NCBI GenBank assembly: GCA_003024175.1
Contig: MDYQ01000011.1
Location: 1-64,000, forward strand
DNA from: Planoprotostelium fungivorum
Lineage: Eukaryota; Evosea; Variosea; Cavosteliida; Cavosteliaceae
Reading direction: 5' to 3'
Length of the DNA: 64,000 nt
Shown: in pieces, positions 9,048-19,813 of the stretch
How positions within the stretch are numbered: the first letter of the stretch is position 1
How the letters are laid out: each line of letters opens with the position of its first letter
Program-made: the position numbers and the translations under genes
The notes under the pieces: generated by a model
The model's database searches: none
Told to the model about the DNA's origin: nothing
Seen by the model: the letters and a program-made list of their open reading frames with translations, nothing else

Positions 9048-11376
9048 ATGAGCAACAATGACAAGAGCGACAGAATGAAGGAGGAGTCTGATTCGATCAA
9101 CAAAGAGCTAATGCAGGCCATTTTCAGTATTGAGAGAACGACAACGGGTGAACATCGGTGGACGAATCGTCGCCGAATGCTGAAACAAGTCAGAATCATT
9201 CGATCACGTCACACGATTTAAGAAGATCTTTGAGCAGGCAATGATGGAATTTGGAGAAGAAGAGGACGATTTTGTTGTAAATTCAGTCGATCACCTAGAT
9301 CGCGTGGAATTTCAAGGTATATCACATCTCACATACATCCCCTCAATCGACGACAGAGCTAGAGAATCGAATACTGTTCAAGGCAAATGACATCGAGTTG
9401 ACAAATTCTTCACCTGATACGCGTCCAAAGAAGGTGATCCGGCACATGTATATTCTTCATGCTGATGGATTACAAGGAACAAGCCAATGAGAGAGGAGAG
9501 AAAGTACAAGAGAAGAAAGAGAAGGAGAAAGAAAAGGAGAGCACAGAGAGTGAGGAGAAGGTGAAGGACGGCGTAGAGAGCGAGATAGAGGGAGGGAGGG
9601 TGCTAGTCCGCACCTTCGATGATGGAAGTCACTACGCGGGAGAGATTGTGGAGGGTCTACCTCATGGTATCGGCGTCATGTTCTTACCGGATGGTCACAA
9701 GTACGAAGGTGATCTCCATGCGATCACGATCGAGATGACGGACCCTGAGCAGGAAATTGGGAGGAAGGACTGAGGCACGGAAGAGGTTGTCTGACTTACC
9801 CGGAAGACTCTAGATACGATGGACAGTGGTATCACGGTGAGCTGATCATACCATCACTCGAACTCATGAGTCACAGGACACCGAGTGGGAGCGGGAAATT
9901 ATTTTCTGAGCCTGGAGGGTCATCTGCAGGTGAGGTAGAGACACAAGATCTGAGGTGTGATTCTATTTATAGCTCGTACCGATCTCAGATTTCTCACGAG
10001 AGGAGATGACGACGACACTGTGTGAATTGATCGTCGATCTACACCTAGCCAAGAAAGAGGCAGAGGTGAGATGAAAGGGAAGAGAGGATCCTGACGTTGA
10101 CAGAGTCAAGCGGATAAGTTGAGGATGGAGGTAGGAGGAGAATGAATTGTGAGTGTGAATGGAGTGTGATGGAGGAGCAGGCGACGCTGTACAACGAGAC
10201 GAACGAGATGCTGCAGATGCAGATTGGGGAGGAGAAAGAGAGGAGGAAAGAGAATGAGAAGACGATATTGGATCGATTCATGTCCGACTGCAAGAATGAA
10301 GAATTGAATGCGACGGAGGAGATCATACAACTGCAGGGGATACAAGAGGAGCAGACTAAGAAGATTAAAGAATTAGAGAAGATGATACAAGAATCGAAAC
10401 AGAAGAGTAAGAAGGAGATGGAAGAACGAGTGAAGAAGGTGAGAGAACAGAAGATGCAAGAGAATAGAAGATAGGATAGAATAGAAGAGACAATAGAAGT
10501 CAGAAGAGAAGAGAATAGAATACAAGATAGAAGAGAATAGAATAGAATACAAGATAGAAAAGAGAATAGAATGGAAAAGAAAGAAGAGGAGAATGAAAGA
10601 ATTAGGTGGAAGAAGAATGGAGGAGTAAGATGATGAGGAACGACAAAAAGTGGGAGAGCCTTCAGAAACAGATCGGAGAGGAACAGATGATGAGAAAGAA
10701 GAGCAAGGAAGAAACGAAAGAGATGAAGAACATGCTCGAAGCGGAGAAGAAGGAGAACACCGAAACCAGCCGACAGCTGTCTAAGGCTCTCATCGAGATG
10801 GAGTCCCTCTACCACAAGCTCAGAGACATGGAAGTCCAACTCAACGAACGAGAGGAACAAGTCAAGCGAGAGAAGAAGAAGAACGGGGAGATGAGAGCGG
10901 AGATGGAGCAGAGGGAGGAGATGTACAGGTACAGACTCGACGTGTCTGAGAGGTGAGAGGGTGAGGGAGATAGAAGAGTGACGAGAGAAGGACAGAGGAG
11001 AGGAGGGAGGAAGAGATGGAAGAGGGGGAGATGGAGGAGATGGAGAGGGAGTGGGAGAGGAGATTGGAGAGGATACGGAGGAGAAGGGTGAGAGGGAAGA
11101 GATGGAGGGAGAGTGACGGAGGGACAGATGGAGAGGATGAAGAGGAGGATCGAGGCGGCGGAGGATGCACTGCGGTGTAAATATTGTATGAGCAGGAGAG
11201 CCAATCTGTTACTTCACCCCTGCGGACATCTGTCCATGTGCGAGCATTGCAACAAGAGCGTGCAGCGCTGCCCTTTATGTACACACAAGGTGATTGTACT
11301 CAATCATACAATGGATCGATTCATTCTCTCTCAGATTCAAAAAGTCACGGTCGTGAAAATGAGTGAAATAGAATAG
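9048..11376 (+). CDS. MORN-repeat, coiled-coil, RING-finger protein (likely E3 ubiquitin ligase)
   Basis: Nine or more short exons. After an acidic N-terminus and a Lys/Glu-rich linker (about 9480-9590) come MORN repeats: DGSHYAGEIVEGLPHGIGVM, DGHKYEG, NWEEGLRHGRGCLTY and RYDGQWYHGHRVG. MORN repeats usually bind membranes or scaffold proteins. From about 10000 to 11130 the exons encode almost continuous Glu/Lys/Arg/Met coiled coil. The end is a RING-HC finger: CKYCMSRRANLLLHPCGH, then CEHC and CPLC, with all eight metal ligands in C3HC4 order, and a short beta-strand tail after a final intron (IQKVTVVKMSEIE). The RING predicts E2 binding and ubiquitin transfer. The repetitive GA-rich coiled-coil exons make some joins uncertain. 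Confidence 0.78.
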
Positions 11377-11506
11377 TCGATGAACTCACCTTTCAATTCT
11401 TTCATACTCTTTCCTCATCCATTGATCAGTAGATCATTTGTGAGACTTCTTTGATGGCCATTTCTCCAACTCCGATAGAAGAAGACTAACATAACGTCTT
11501 TTATTC

Positions 11507-13968
11507 TCACTTGAATGCACCGATGTCCTCCAAGTCTTTCATGAAAACGTCGTACTCTTCGTCTTTCTTCTTCTCCTTGACTGGGACTGGCACCGCCGTC
11601 CTCTTTGCAGGTACAGCGGGCTTCGTCTGCTCTCTCCTCACTCTCAGTGCCGTCGGTACTAACATGGCTTGCTCCATGCTCAGTTCCACTCTCTCCTTTG
11701 GCGGTGGTGGTGGTGCCTCTGGGTACATCTCCACCTCAGGATAGCCTTCTACTTCCGGATATCCATCCACCTCAGGGTAACCTCCCACTTCTGGATATCC
11801 TCCCATACTCGGTCCCATGCTTGGTCCCATGCTTGGTCCCATACTCGGCCCCATGCTTGGTCCCATCTCTTCTTCCTGGGCTTGTCTCAGATGACTTTCT
11901 CTCTCCTCTCTTCTCACCTCCATTTGCATCTTCTCTACGGGTGGTTGAGGCTGGGGTGGTGGAATTATCGGTGGCTGCTGCTGTGGTGGTGTCTCTACAG
12001 GGGGTGGAGGTGGGATGTGATTCGTGTTCTGTTTCTTTACTTCTGATGCATTTCCCAAGAGAGGATCTCTCTGTTGCATCTATATAACACATGAATCTCT
12101 GTACCTCTCCTCCATCTCACCTGTTGCCCTCTTGGCGGTCCTCTGTTTGGTAATGGGGCTGAAAAGATGTCAGGAGCGTTAATAACAGGAACCGACCTTG
12201 TTGCATTGGTGGACCCTGATGCATGACGGGAGGGCCTTGATGCATTGGTGGACCCTGATGCATGACGGGAGGAGCGTGGTGCATTGGTGGGCCCTGGTGC
12301 ATGACAGGAGGAGCGTGGTGCATCGGTGGACCCTGATGCATCATGGGAGGAGCGTGATGCATCTGTGGAGGGAACATGCCGGGAGCCATACCTGGTGGCA
12401 TGGGTGGAGGTACCATACCCAGTGGTACCATACCTGGTGGTGCCATCCCTGTGAAGGTTACGATTGATATTAAATGACAGGAGATGATCACCTGTAGAGT
12501 ACGGAGAATAACCGTGAGGCATCATACCGGGTGGTGCCATACCAGGTGGAGGCATCATTCCTATCGAACGTCAGAATTGATTTCTCTTGAAAGGTTGAAT
12601 CACCGGGAGGGGCCATCATACCGGGTGGCGCCATCATACCAGGGGGTGCCATCATACCAGGGGGGGCCATCATACCAGGTGGTGCCATCATACCAGGAGG
12701 CATCATACCGGGGGGACCAGCGTTCTGTCTGGAAGCTCTGGGGGCTGAAGAGGTGATGAGTGAGGAGATGAATCATCAAGAGAAGTGAATAGAGAGAAGG
12801 AGATTGAGTCATTAAGAGATGAGAAGAAGAGATGAGGGAGATTAGATAAAGAAGAAGAGAAAAGATTACCGAGGGTAGGGATGAAAGGTACACGAGTGAA
12901 AGTGTGAACGGGTGGAGCACCAGAGGGAGGAGGGGGTATCACTCTCTGCAAGAAACTCGGTGGTGGTCCTACTCTCTTTCACCTTCCACCACATCATCCA
13001 CAATCTCACCTGCTGGTAGTGGCATGTCTTCCAATTTGATGCTTCGATCGATTCCATCATCAGGCTCTTTGGAGTCTCCTGTTCCTGTGTCTCCTGCCTT
13101 TCATCATCAATCGAGGTGTCGATGAGATGATGAGTTGAGATGATGATGATATGACGCGTGAAGGAGAGGACCATACCGTTCCGGGTAGAGAGGATACGGG
13201 AATACCATGGTATGTCAGATAACCGGTAATGGGATTCTTTCCCTCGATCTGATTCGCTCCCGTCATCTGTGCTATCAGGAATTCAGTATTCAATGCATCC
13301 ATCGTTGATAACAAATAGAATAAGAAGATGTGACTGATCTGAGAGGGAATGTGTGTGACTCCATCATTGTACTAGGAGTGAAGATCTTATACTCACATCG
13401 GAACATGGGCTTCTGTCCTGGGGGAGGAGCACCATAAGGATTGAGGATGGGATGGTAATAGATGGAGTCGGTGGGATCAGCGTACATGTTCCTCGCTTCT
13501 TCCTCTATTTCCTCCGCTGTCTTTTGGACTTCTTGAGTCATCATGTTTTTATATCTCTCCACTTGAGCTGTCTCGCTTGCAAACTCTGCCTAATCATTCA
13601 TCAATATTAATCATTCATCATTATTGATTGATGATCATCGCATCGTGACATGTAACGTTGTATGATTCTACTCACCATCTTCTTTTCTTTGACGATTTCT
13701 AAGGCCTGCTTGAGATTGTTCTTCCTCGCTCTCATCGTCTCATCTGCTTGACCCTTCTTCTCTAACTCGACAATTCGTTCGATCTGATTCTTGAGAGAGC
13801 CCTCGTCTGCTCCTTTAGCGATCGAAGTCGCCTTCATCGTCTGCCTCTGTGCTTTATTCTATTCGCATTGTGTCAGGATGCGATGTGATTCAGTGGACCA
13901 TCACCTTCTGCTTTTCATATTGCCGTTGTTTCTTTCGCTCCTTATCGGCAGCGTTACCTCCCTTACCC
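11507..13968 (-). CDS. WBP11-like spliceosome-associated protein
   Basis: Starts [20 protein letters not shown], the basic N-terminal helix of WW-domain-binding protein 11, then a coiled region ([19 protein letters not shown]). The diagnostic block [20 protein letters not shown] matches the WBP11 signature known from plants and animals, where the protein helps activate the spliceosome together with PQBP1. Next comes [19 protein letters not shown] and [19 protein letters not shown]. The C-terminal half is low complexity: MMAPPG units, [13 protein letters not shown] units, GYPEV and MGPS units, Pro runs that could bind WW domains. It closes with an acidic-aromatic tail ([14 protein letters not shown]). 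The many repeats lie in separate exons. Confidence 0.78.
11804..11868. repeat. 12-bp tandem repeat coding for MGPS units
   Basis: About five copies of a CCCATGCTTGGT-type unit read on the minus strand as (MGPS)n within the last WBP11 exon. An adjoining array of about 15-18 bp units codes for GYPEV/GYPEVD. Confidence 0.8.
12197..12368. repeat. Tandem repeat coding for [13 protein letters not shown] units
   Basis: Four to five imperfect copies of a unit of about 39 bp (GATGCATGACGGGAGG core), coding on the minus strand for His/Met/Pro/Gln repeats of the WBP11-like protein. Confidence 0.8.
12600..12712. repeat. 18-bp tandem repeat coding for MMAPPG
   Basis: About six copies of an 18-bp unit (CATCATACCAGGGGGTGC-like) read on the minus strand as MMAPPG, in one short exon of the WBP11-like gene. 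Confidence 0.85.
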
Positions 13969-14118
13969 ATAGCTCAGCCTCCTCTTATGGTCACAGATCA
14001 GATCACATCTAGGGCAGGAGAACATTCCAAGAAAGGTCAGGAGAGGAATGGTCGAAACGTCATAATTCGTTCGTTTTATTGATTCAAACACAAACACAGA
14101 ACACACAGACCATCACCG

Positions 14119-15661
14119 ATGCCAATTCACACACTGAACGATGTAAAGAAGGGAGGAAACAACCCAGCAGGAGGTAATCGCCCACCCTCCATTCCGAGTG
14201 GACCTCCAGATTCGAAGAACGTTCGTCACGTCGCGGGAGACAACTCAGACTTTGCCAAGGAATTGAGAAAGACGAATAATCTGGTCGTGGCTTATTTCAC
14301 GGCCACATGGTGTGGTCCATGCAAAATGATCTCACCCAAGTTTTCACAACTGGCTGATCAACACACCGACGTCGTCTTCCTCAAAATCGACGTGGACGAG
14401 GCACAAGTGAGTTCTCCGTCACGTGTTCTCATCTCATCTTCTCATCAGGAGATCGCCAGAGATCGTGGAGTCAAAGCCATGCCCACCTTTCAATTCTACC
14501 GCAATGGAGACAAGCTCGGCGAATTCACGGGAGCCAATCCATCACAACTGGAATCTGATCTTCTCAAGTACAAATCACAGTCCTCTTCCTCCTCGGGTGG
14601 CTCTTCCTTCTCTTCTGGTGGTGGAAACGTCCTCGGTGGTGGAAATACCCTCGGTGGTGCGACTGGTGGTAGAAACTTCCTCGATCAATTCAGTGCACAA
14701 GGCACCACCACATCAACCGCAGCGGCACCCACAGCTACACCACCCACGGACATAACGACCCCTGCACCCACACCTTCTGCCTCCGAACAGCCCACAGGTT
14801 CGATCGAGATGGATCATGTGGATCGCTGACACGATCCGTTTAGATGCACCGGCTCTCGTCAACGGACTGAACCCGGTGTTCATCGCCACTCTGATGGAGA
14901 TGGGTTTCACTCAGGCACACGCACAGAAGGGTCTCAGAGCTACAGGAGACACCAACATGGAGGCAGCCACCGAGTGGTGTCTCTCTCATCCACCTTCCGA
15001 TGACCCCATGGAAGTTGAAGGATCTACCGGGCAGGAGACTGTAAAGAAACCTCTCACGGAGGAACAGAGGGCAGAGCAGAAGGCCAGATTAGAGGCACGC
15101 CTCGAGGCCATGAGAGAGACGAAGAAGAAGGAAGAAGAGGAGAGAGACAGACTCAGAGAGCTGAATCGCATCAAGGGAGGAAAGGAGGCACTCGATGCCA
15201 AGAAAAAGTACGACGAGAAGCAGATGGAGATTCAGATGGCCAAGCAGAAGAAGGAGAAGGAAGACGATGCGAAAGCTAAGGCAGCCATACGAGCCAAGAT
15301 CGAGCAGGATAAGAGAGAGAGGGAGTCTGCTGCCATCGCGAGAAAGGCGGGAACGGCCCCAGCCCAGCCCGCTGCGGCACCCGCCACTGCCCCGGTTGCC
15401 ACCGGTGCGAAGAAAGAGTACGAGCACGCCTTCATTCAACTGCGACTGCCCGACGGAGGAGTCATCAAGGCCAAGTTTAATCCTCAGGACACCGTTCGAA
15501 GCGTTCACGATCACGTCGTCATGCTGCTGGGAGTCAACGCCAACAGCGTCTCTCTCCTCTCAAACTTCCCGAAGAAGGTCTACTCCAACACGGAGGGTGA
15601 CATCGATTCGACCACGCTGGTGAAAGCAGGTGAGAGGTCGATGTGCATGTCTATTGAATGA
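14119..15661 (+). CDS. Thioredoxin-UBA-UBX fusion protein (putative p97 cofactor)
   Basis: The N-terminal part is a thioredoxin domain with an intact active site (TATWCGPCKMISPKFSQLAD) and the cis-Pro strand (VKAMPTFQFYRNGDKLGEFT). A Ser/Gly then Ala/Thr/Pro-rich linker follows. After a 46-nt intron (about 14796-14841) the frame continues as a UBA domain (LVNGLNPVFIATLMEMGFTQ, ATEWCLSHP), a long Glu/Lys/Arg helix (about 15050-15340) and a C-terminal UBX domain (YEHAFIQLRLPDGGVIKAKF, HDHVVMLLG, LLSNFPKKVY). UBA-coil-UBX is the SAKS1/UBXN1 layout: UBA binds ubiquitin, UBX binds p97/CDC48. The thioredoxin domain in front is unusual. An intron of 42 nt inside the thioredoxin part has no stop and keeps the frame, so retained forms would still be translated. 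Confidence 0.85.
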
Positions 15662-15786
15662 CGTGGAACAGAATTGGTGCCAACTGGAACACTCATCGTG
15701 TCGAAAAAGTGAAGGGGTGTATAAAGACTTTGATTCTGGAATGTTTGCATGGGGTGAAGGTGTGGAGAGTAGACACAAGAGATGGT

Positions 15787-16360
15787 TTATTTTGGTTTCC
15801 AGATTTCAAATTCGATATCATCATCGTGTTTCGTGGGTGTTGGTTGGGGTACTTTTCCTTGCTTCATAGCATCTTTCATTTGATGTCTAGACATTCCACT
15901 CAATTCCTATCATCTAATCAGATCCACATCGACTTGCATTCTCACTTGTTGTTTCTTCTGCTCCTCTGATATCCTTGCTGCTGCTTCTTCCGCTCTCAGT
16001 CGTGCCTCTTTCTTATCAAACTCTTGTACCTTTCTCTGCATCTGAAGGGCCCTCAATTCATCCTCCTGATGACATCAGAATATGAGCTCATTAGAATGTA
16101 TGACCTGTAACTCCTTATCGGTGGGTGGATCTGGTCTCTGACGATCTAGCCAAGCTCTCCAAGGATGAGGCACAGCCGTTCTTCCAATTTCTCCTTTGTA
16201 ATATACCAGACGAGCGGCGGCTTATATACATTACAAATCATCATCTAATCATTGACTCACTGGCTCTGCTGAAGTCTTCTACGTATTCATTTCCCTTCCT
16301 GTCTATACCAATCAACTTTTGATTGTGAAGTCTGTATCTCCACGCTTTGAATGCGTTCAT
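15787..16360 (-). CDS. NDUFAF2: Complex I assembly factor NDUFAF2-like (B17.2L/mimitin)
   Basis: Starts MNAFKAWRYRLHNQKLIGID with RKGNEYVED, the N-terminal signature of the B17.2/NDUFA12 family. The next exon reads LVYYKGEIGRTAVPHPWRAW followed by LDRQRPDPPTDKEL, matching the W-x-x-W and R-x-x-P-P-T block of the assembly-factor paralogue. A charged helical tail (EARLRAEEAAARISEEQKKQ) and a short last exon ending EIWKPK complete it. In known organisms it acts in mitochondria in the late stage of complex I assembly. The ORF continues upstream of 16360 but the family start supports this ATG. Only 98 bp separate it from the next gene's start. Confidence 0.82.
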
Positions 16361-16458
16361 GTTGTGATGTGATGTGATGTGTAAACTGACACTCACAGAA
16401 ATTGAGCAGAGTTTCCTCATTTCATCGGCTCTGACACACTTGTGCATTCGCTGGCGTG

Positions 16459-16741
16459 ATGCCAGTTCGAACTAGGGTAGCTGCTGCTGTTGTTGGCGTC
16501 ATACAGAAAGACCCTATCAGCAAGTTTATCAGAGACCACAAGTGAGAGGCGAAAAGGGAAGGACATGATTGATCTCTATTCAAGAAATGGACCCAACCCA
16601 TTCCTCATTTCACTGCCGATAGCCAAGTATGAAGAGTATGATAAGAAGATTCAGAAGAGGAACATATACATGGCTGTGAACACTCTAATATGCCTCTCCC
16701 TTCTCATTGCAACAGTGGGTTATTTGACATCCTCTCTTTAA
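16459..16741 (+). CDS. Small single-pass membrane protein, possibly mitochondrial
   Basis: Two exons give 79 residues: a basic, Ala-rich N-terminus (MPVRTRVAAAVVGVIQKDPI), a central charged segment (AKYEEYDKKIQKRN) and one C-terminal membrane helix (NTLICLSLLIATVGYLTSSL). It shares a 98-bp divergent promoter with NDUFAF2. Its size, basic start and C-terminal helix resemble accessory or assembly proteins of the inner mitochondrial membrane, but this rests on context only; I do not recognise the family. Confidence 0.6.
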
Positions 16742-16795
16742 GTGACGTCAATGTTCAGTTGGAGTTGGAGATATTAGACGATTTCGCCAGAGAGG

Positions 16796-18720
16796 ATGTC
16801 GGTCAACTCATCACGAAAAGCATTGTCACCCTCTTCACTGCCTTACAAAGTGAGATCCCCCATTAGGTAACCAATAATTGACACATATAGTATTTCAGAT
16901 CATAGAATATTATTACCAGCACGTTCTCTTGGTTTTAGAGGAGACGATGCATTCCATCACATACAGATCGAAGATCAAGGCACTGTCGAGGCAACACGGA
17001 AACAAATTCTCTTACGATTCTGATGCCACTATCCTGAACAACTCACACGAAGAAACCATCACCATGGAGGTGAGATGAAGAGTTGACATCACAATCAATG
17101 AAAAGATGCCCCAGGTCAGCAACCACTCGCCTCACGTTGTCCTATCAGGTGATCTATCATGATCTTCACTCGATACATGTAGAATCATCGAAGAAAATGA
17201 ATTAAATCAATCTCAGAGAGCAAAGTGGAGAGTGCACCTCTATTGACCCGGAGTCGAGCGAACAGTGTCCGTTTATCCACATGGACCGTATTCAGAACCT
17301 CTAGCTTTCCGTCCAAGGTGAGATGATGATGTCCATCATCTGATTGACATCCATCAGATGATCGCCGAGATTGTGACCACCCTACCCCACTGTCTCCCTC
17401 TTCCATACAAGTGGGCCACACTCCTCGGACTGTTCATGTTCTTCCGGCTCTACATCATCATCCGAGTGATGAGAGATCTCAGCACCGTCTATCGCCAGAG
17501 GAAACACATTGAACGTATCTCAGAGTGAGCACCTCACCTTCCATGTGAAGAATGTCGATTGATGTGGACAGCGTCTCTTCTTCTCGCCCCAGTTGGAGTT
17601 CCTTCTTCATCTTCAAGATCTATTTCAATCAACACCCCATACCTGTTCTGCTAGCGCTGTTGACTGCCTGCAGTATGATCATGGGTTACACCATATACAT
17701 CTTCGAGAGGTGGGTGGTGCATCCATCACAGAGATTGAAATTCTCGATAGAGATCAAGACCACAAGGACGGTATCACATTCGATCTGTTCACTTCCACTT
17801 GTGTGAGTCATCCATTCATCCTCGGTCTCTCGTGTGGACAACTGAATGACGGAATGCAGTTGGCAGTTCAAGTCATCATCAGTGGTTGGGCGACGGACAC
17901 CTGGGACCAATACAATCCAGTCTCTCCTCCGGGAAAAGTGGCCGCCTTGGTATGTCTCTCTCCTCATTCTCCCTCATTCATCATCAGGCTTGCGTTCTCC
18001 TGGGTCTGTTTCTGGTGGCCATCTTGCTGGAATACATGCACTCCAAGATGCAACTCAGCGACTGGGAGTCTACTATCATGAGAGCCATCGACCACTCGAA
18101 AGCCAGGCAGAACGTGATCTTTCTCTTGTACCGATCACTCGATGACGAGAGAGCAGGAAGCAGAGCAAGCGGCGAGATTGATCCAGATCGCGTGGAGATT
18201 CTCTCTGGCGAGGGAGGCGGAAGATGAAGGAGTGACAAACCCGTACACCTTCTCCCTCTTGAAACAACTCAAAATGTGGAAGAACATCCGAAAGTGAGAT
18301 CCATCGATGGAGAAGAGAGTTGAGTCAAGACAGAGCACGATTGAGGCGAGAGATTGTGGATGGAACGGCAGAGGAGAACGAGATCTATGATTTGAGAGCT
18401 TACATGGATGAATCGGTCAACGAGATGAGAGCCTCTCTCATCAAGGACATCGCCTTGATGTTACAGCAACAGAGAGTCAGCATCCTTCGTACACTGGGAG
18501 TGAAAAAGAAGAAGGTGGGGAGTGAAGAGAGAGAGGAAGTGAATGAAAACAGATCGACATGAGCATCTACAAGGCGAGCAAGATTGAGACTGAGAGCGAG
18601 ACCGAGAGTTCCTCAGAAGAAGAGACGGACGCGGCTCACTCGACCATTCCTGGCACTTCACCCAATTCGGAGTATTCGGAGCACAGAGACACTCCACAGA
18701 ACAAGAGGAAATCGAGATAA
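16796..18720 (+). CDS. SK-family (KCNN-like) channel with an altered pore
   Basis: About nine exons. The S3-S4 region reads LPLPYKWATLLGLFMFFRLY followed by IIIRVM, matching FLRLYLIARVM of small-conductance Ca-activated K channels. S5 is PIPVLLALLTACSMIMGYTI. The pore loop reads LAVQVIISGWATDTWDQY where SK channels have ISITFLSIGYGDMVP, so the GYG filter is replaced by GWA. S6 is ALACVLLGLFLVAILLEY. It is followed by KMQLSDWESTIMRAIDHSKA and ARLIQIAWRFSLA, equivalent to the KLELTKAEKHV and calmodulin-binding helices, then a Glu/Arg coiled coil and an acidic Ser-rich tail. I see no S1-S2 segments in my exon model. Ion selectivity cannot be assumed. The family call is firm; K+ conduction is doubtful. 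Confidence 0.75.
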
Positions 18721-18769
18721 TAGATCCACCTCTCCGAATGGTGAAAATGAAGTGTCGATAGAGTCTCAC

Positions 18770-19679
18770 TCAATCCAATTTTATCAACAGCTCTTTGTTG
18801 GAGGATAATAGTTGAATGTCGTTTTCTAAAAGGTCCAGTTGCTGTTCGTATTCTTCTTTCCTTTTCGAGGTGAATACAAGAGGGATTTGAAAGATCTCAC
18901 CTTTGCCGTTGTGCTAGTGTATTCAGAGCCACGGGCATCTGTCTATACACTCCCTGTACTCTTTCGTAATTCGCTCGCAGCCCACTCAGCATCTCTTCTC
19001 TCTCTTCTGCCGTAATCGCTCTCATTCTCGGCTTACCCGCTTGCTTTTCTCTCTCCTCCGCGTCTTTTTTGTTTTGCTCCTCTTGTTTCAATGTCTCTTT
19101 CACCTGTATAGTGTGAGCCGTGTCATTGAGAACATTACCACCTTCTCCAAATATTTGGGTGGCTTTCCAAAATCTGGCTTCTTGGTGTAATCGAATTCCG
19201 CTGACGCGGTCTTCTTTGGAGCTGGAGAGATCAATATCACATCAAGCTAGATGTGGAGATCCATTATACGCTATTTAAATGGCCCAGATATGTACTCACT
19301 TGTGGTGGCAGCGTCCACTCGGTTCGTCTTGACGAAATTCTTCTGTGTGACGATTCCCATCACTGGCTTTTCGTCCACCTTTGGAACAGCTTGCTTCTTT
19401 GTTTCATCTCTATCTGGACGCTTTGATGCTGGATACATCAGCCAACAACACCGGTCGATCTAAAACTCACTCGCTTCTAATGGCGCCGTCTTCTCTTTCT
19501 TTTTCAGAAAGTTGGAAGGATCTCTGAGAGGTACTTTTGCAGGACCTAGGGTGGCAGACAGCTTCTTCTTTGTTCCGGGAGAGTCCTCGATCCTCTTCGG
19601 TTTGTACTCCTTTTTGATGACAGGAGGTGGGGAGTCTTTTATGAGATCGTATATACTCTCTCCTGACATGCTCTGTGCT
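18770..19679 (-). CDS. ENKUR: Enkurin, axonemal microtubule-associated protein
   Basis: Starts MSGESIYDLIKDSPPP, the enkurin N-terminus, with basic/Pro-rich text (KEYKPKRIEDSPGTKKKL). Middle exons contain GIVTQKNFVKTNRVDA and FDYTKKPDFGKPPKYLEK, where KPPKYL is a family hallmark. The C-terminal enkurin domain has AITAEEREEMLSGLRANYER, VYRQMPVALNTLAQRQRK and LDLLENDIQLLSSNKELL. In ciliates, algae and animals enkurin sits inside axonemal doublet microtubules and can bind calmodulin. Its presence implies the organism can make a flagellum or is recently descended from one that could. It ends 50 bp from the convergent SK-like channel gene. Confidence 0.8.
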
Positions 19680-19813
19680 CTGTTCGTGTGTGACACAGGT
19701 GTCGTTGGTGTTGTGCTAAATTTAGAAAAATCCAGAAACCTCGAATTTTGAAATTACAACGGACCGCCGTGGAGATCATGTGATCTCATCTGATTGCGTA
19801 GACACGATACGAA

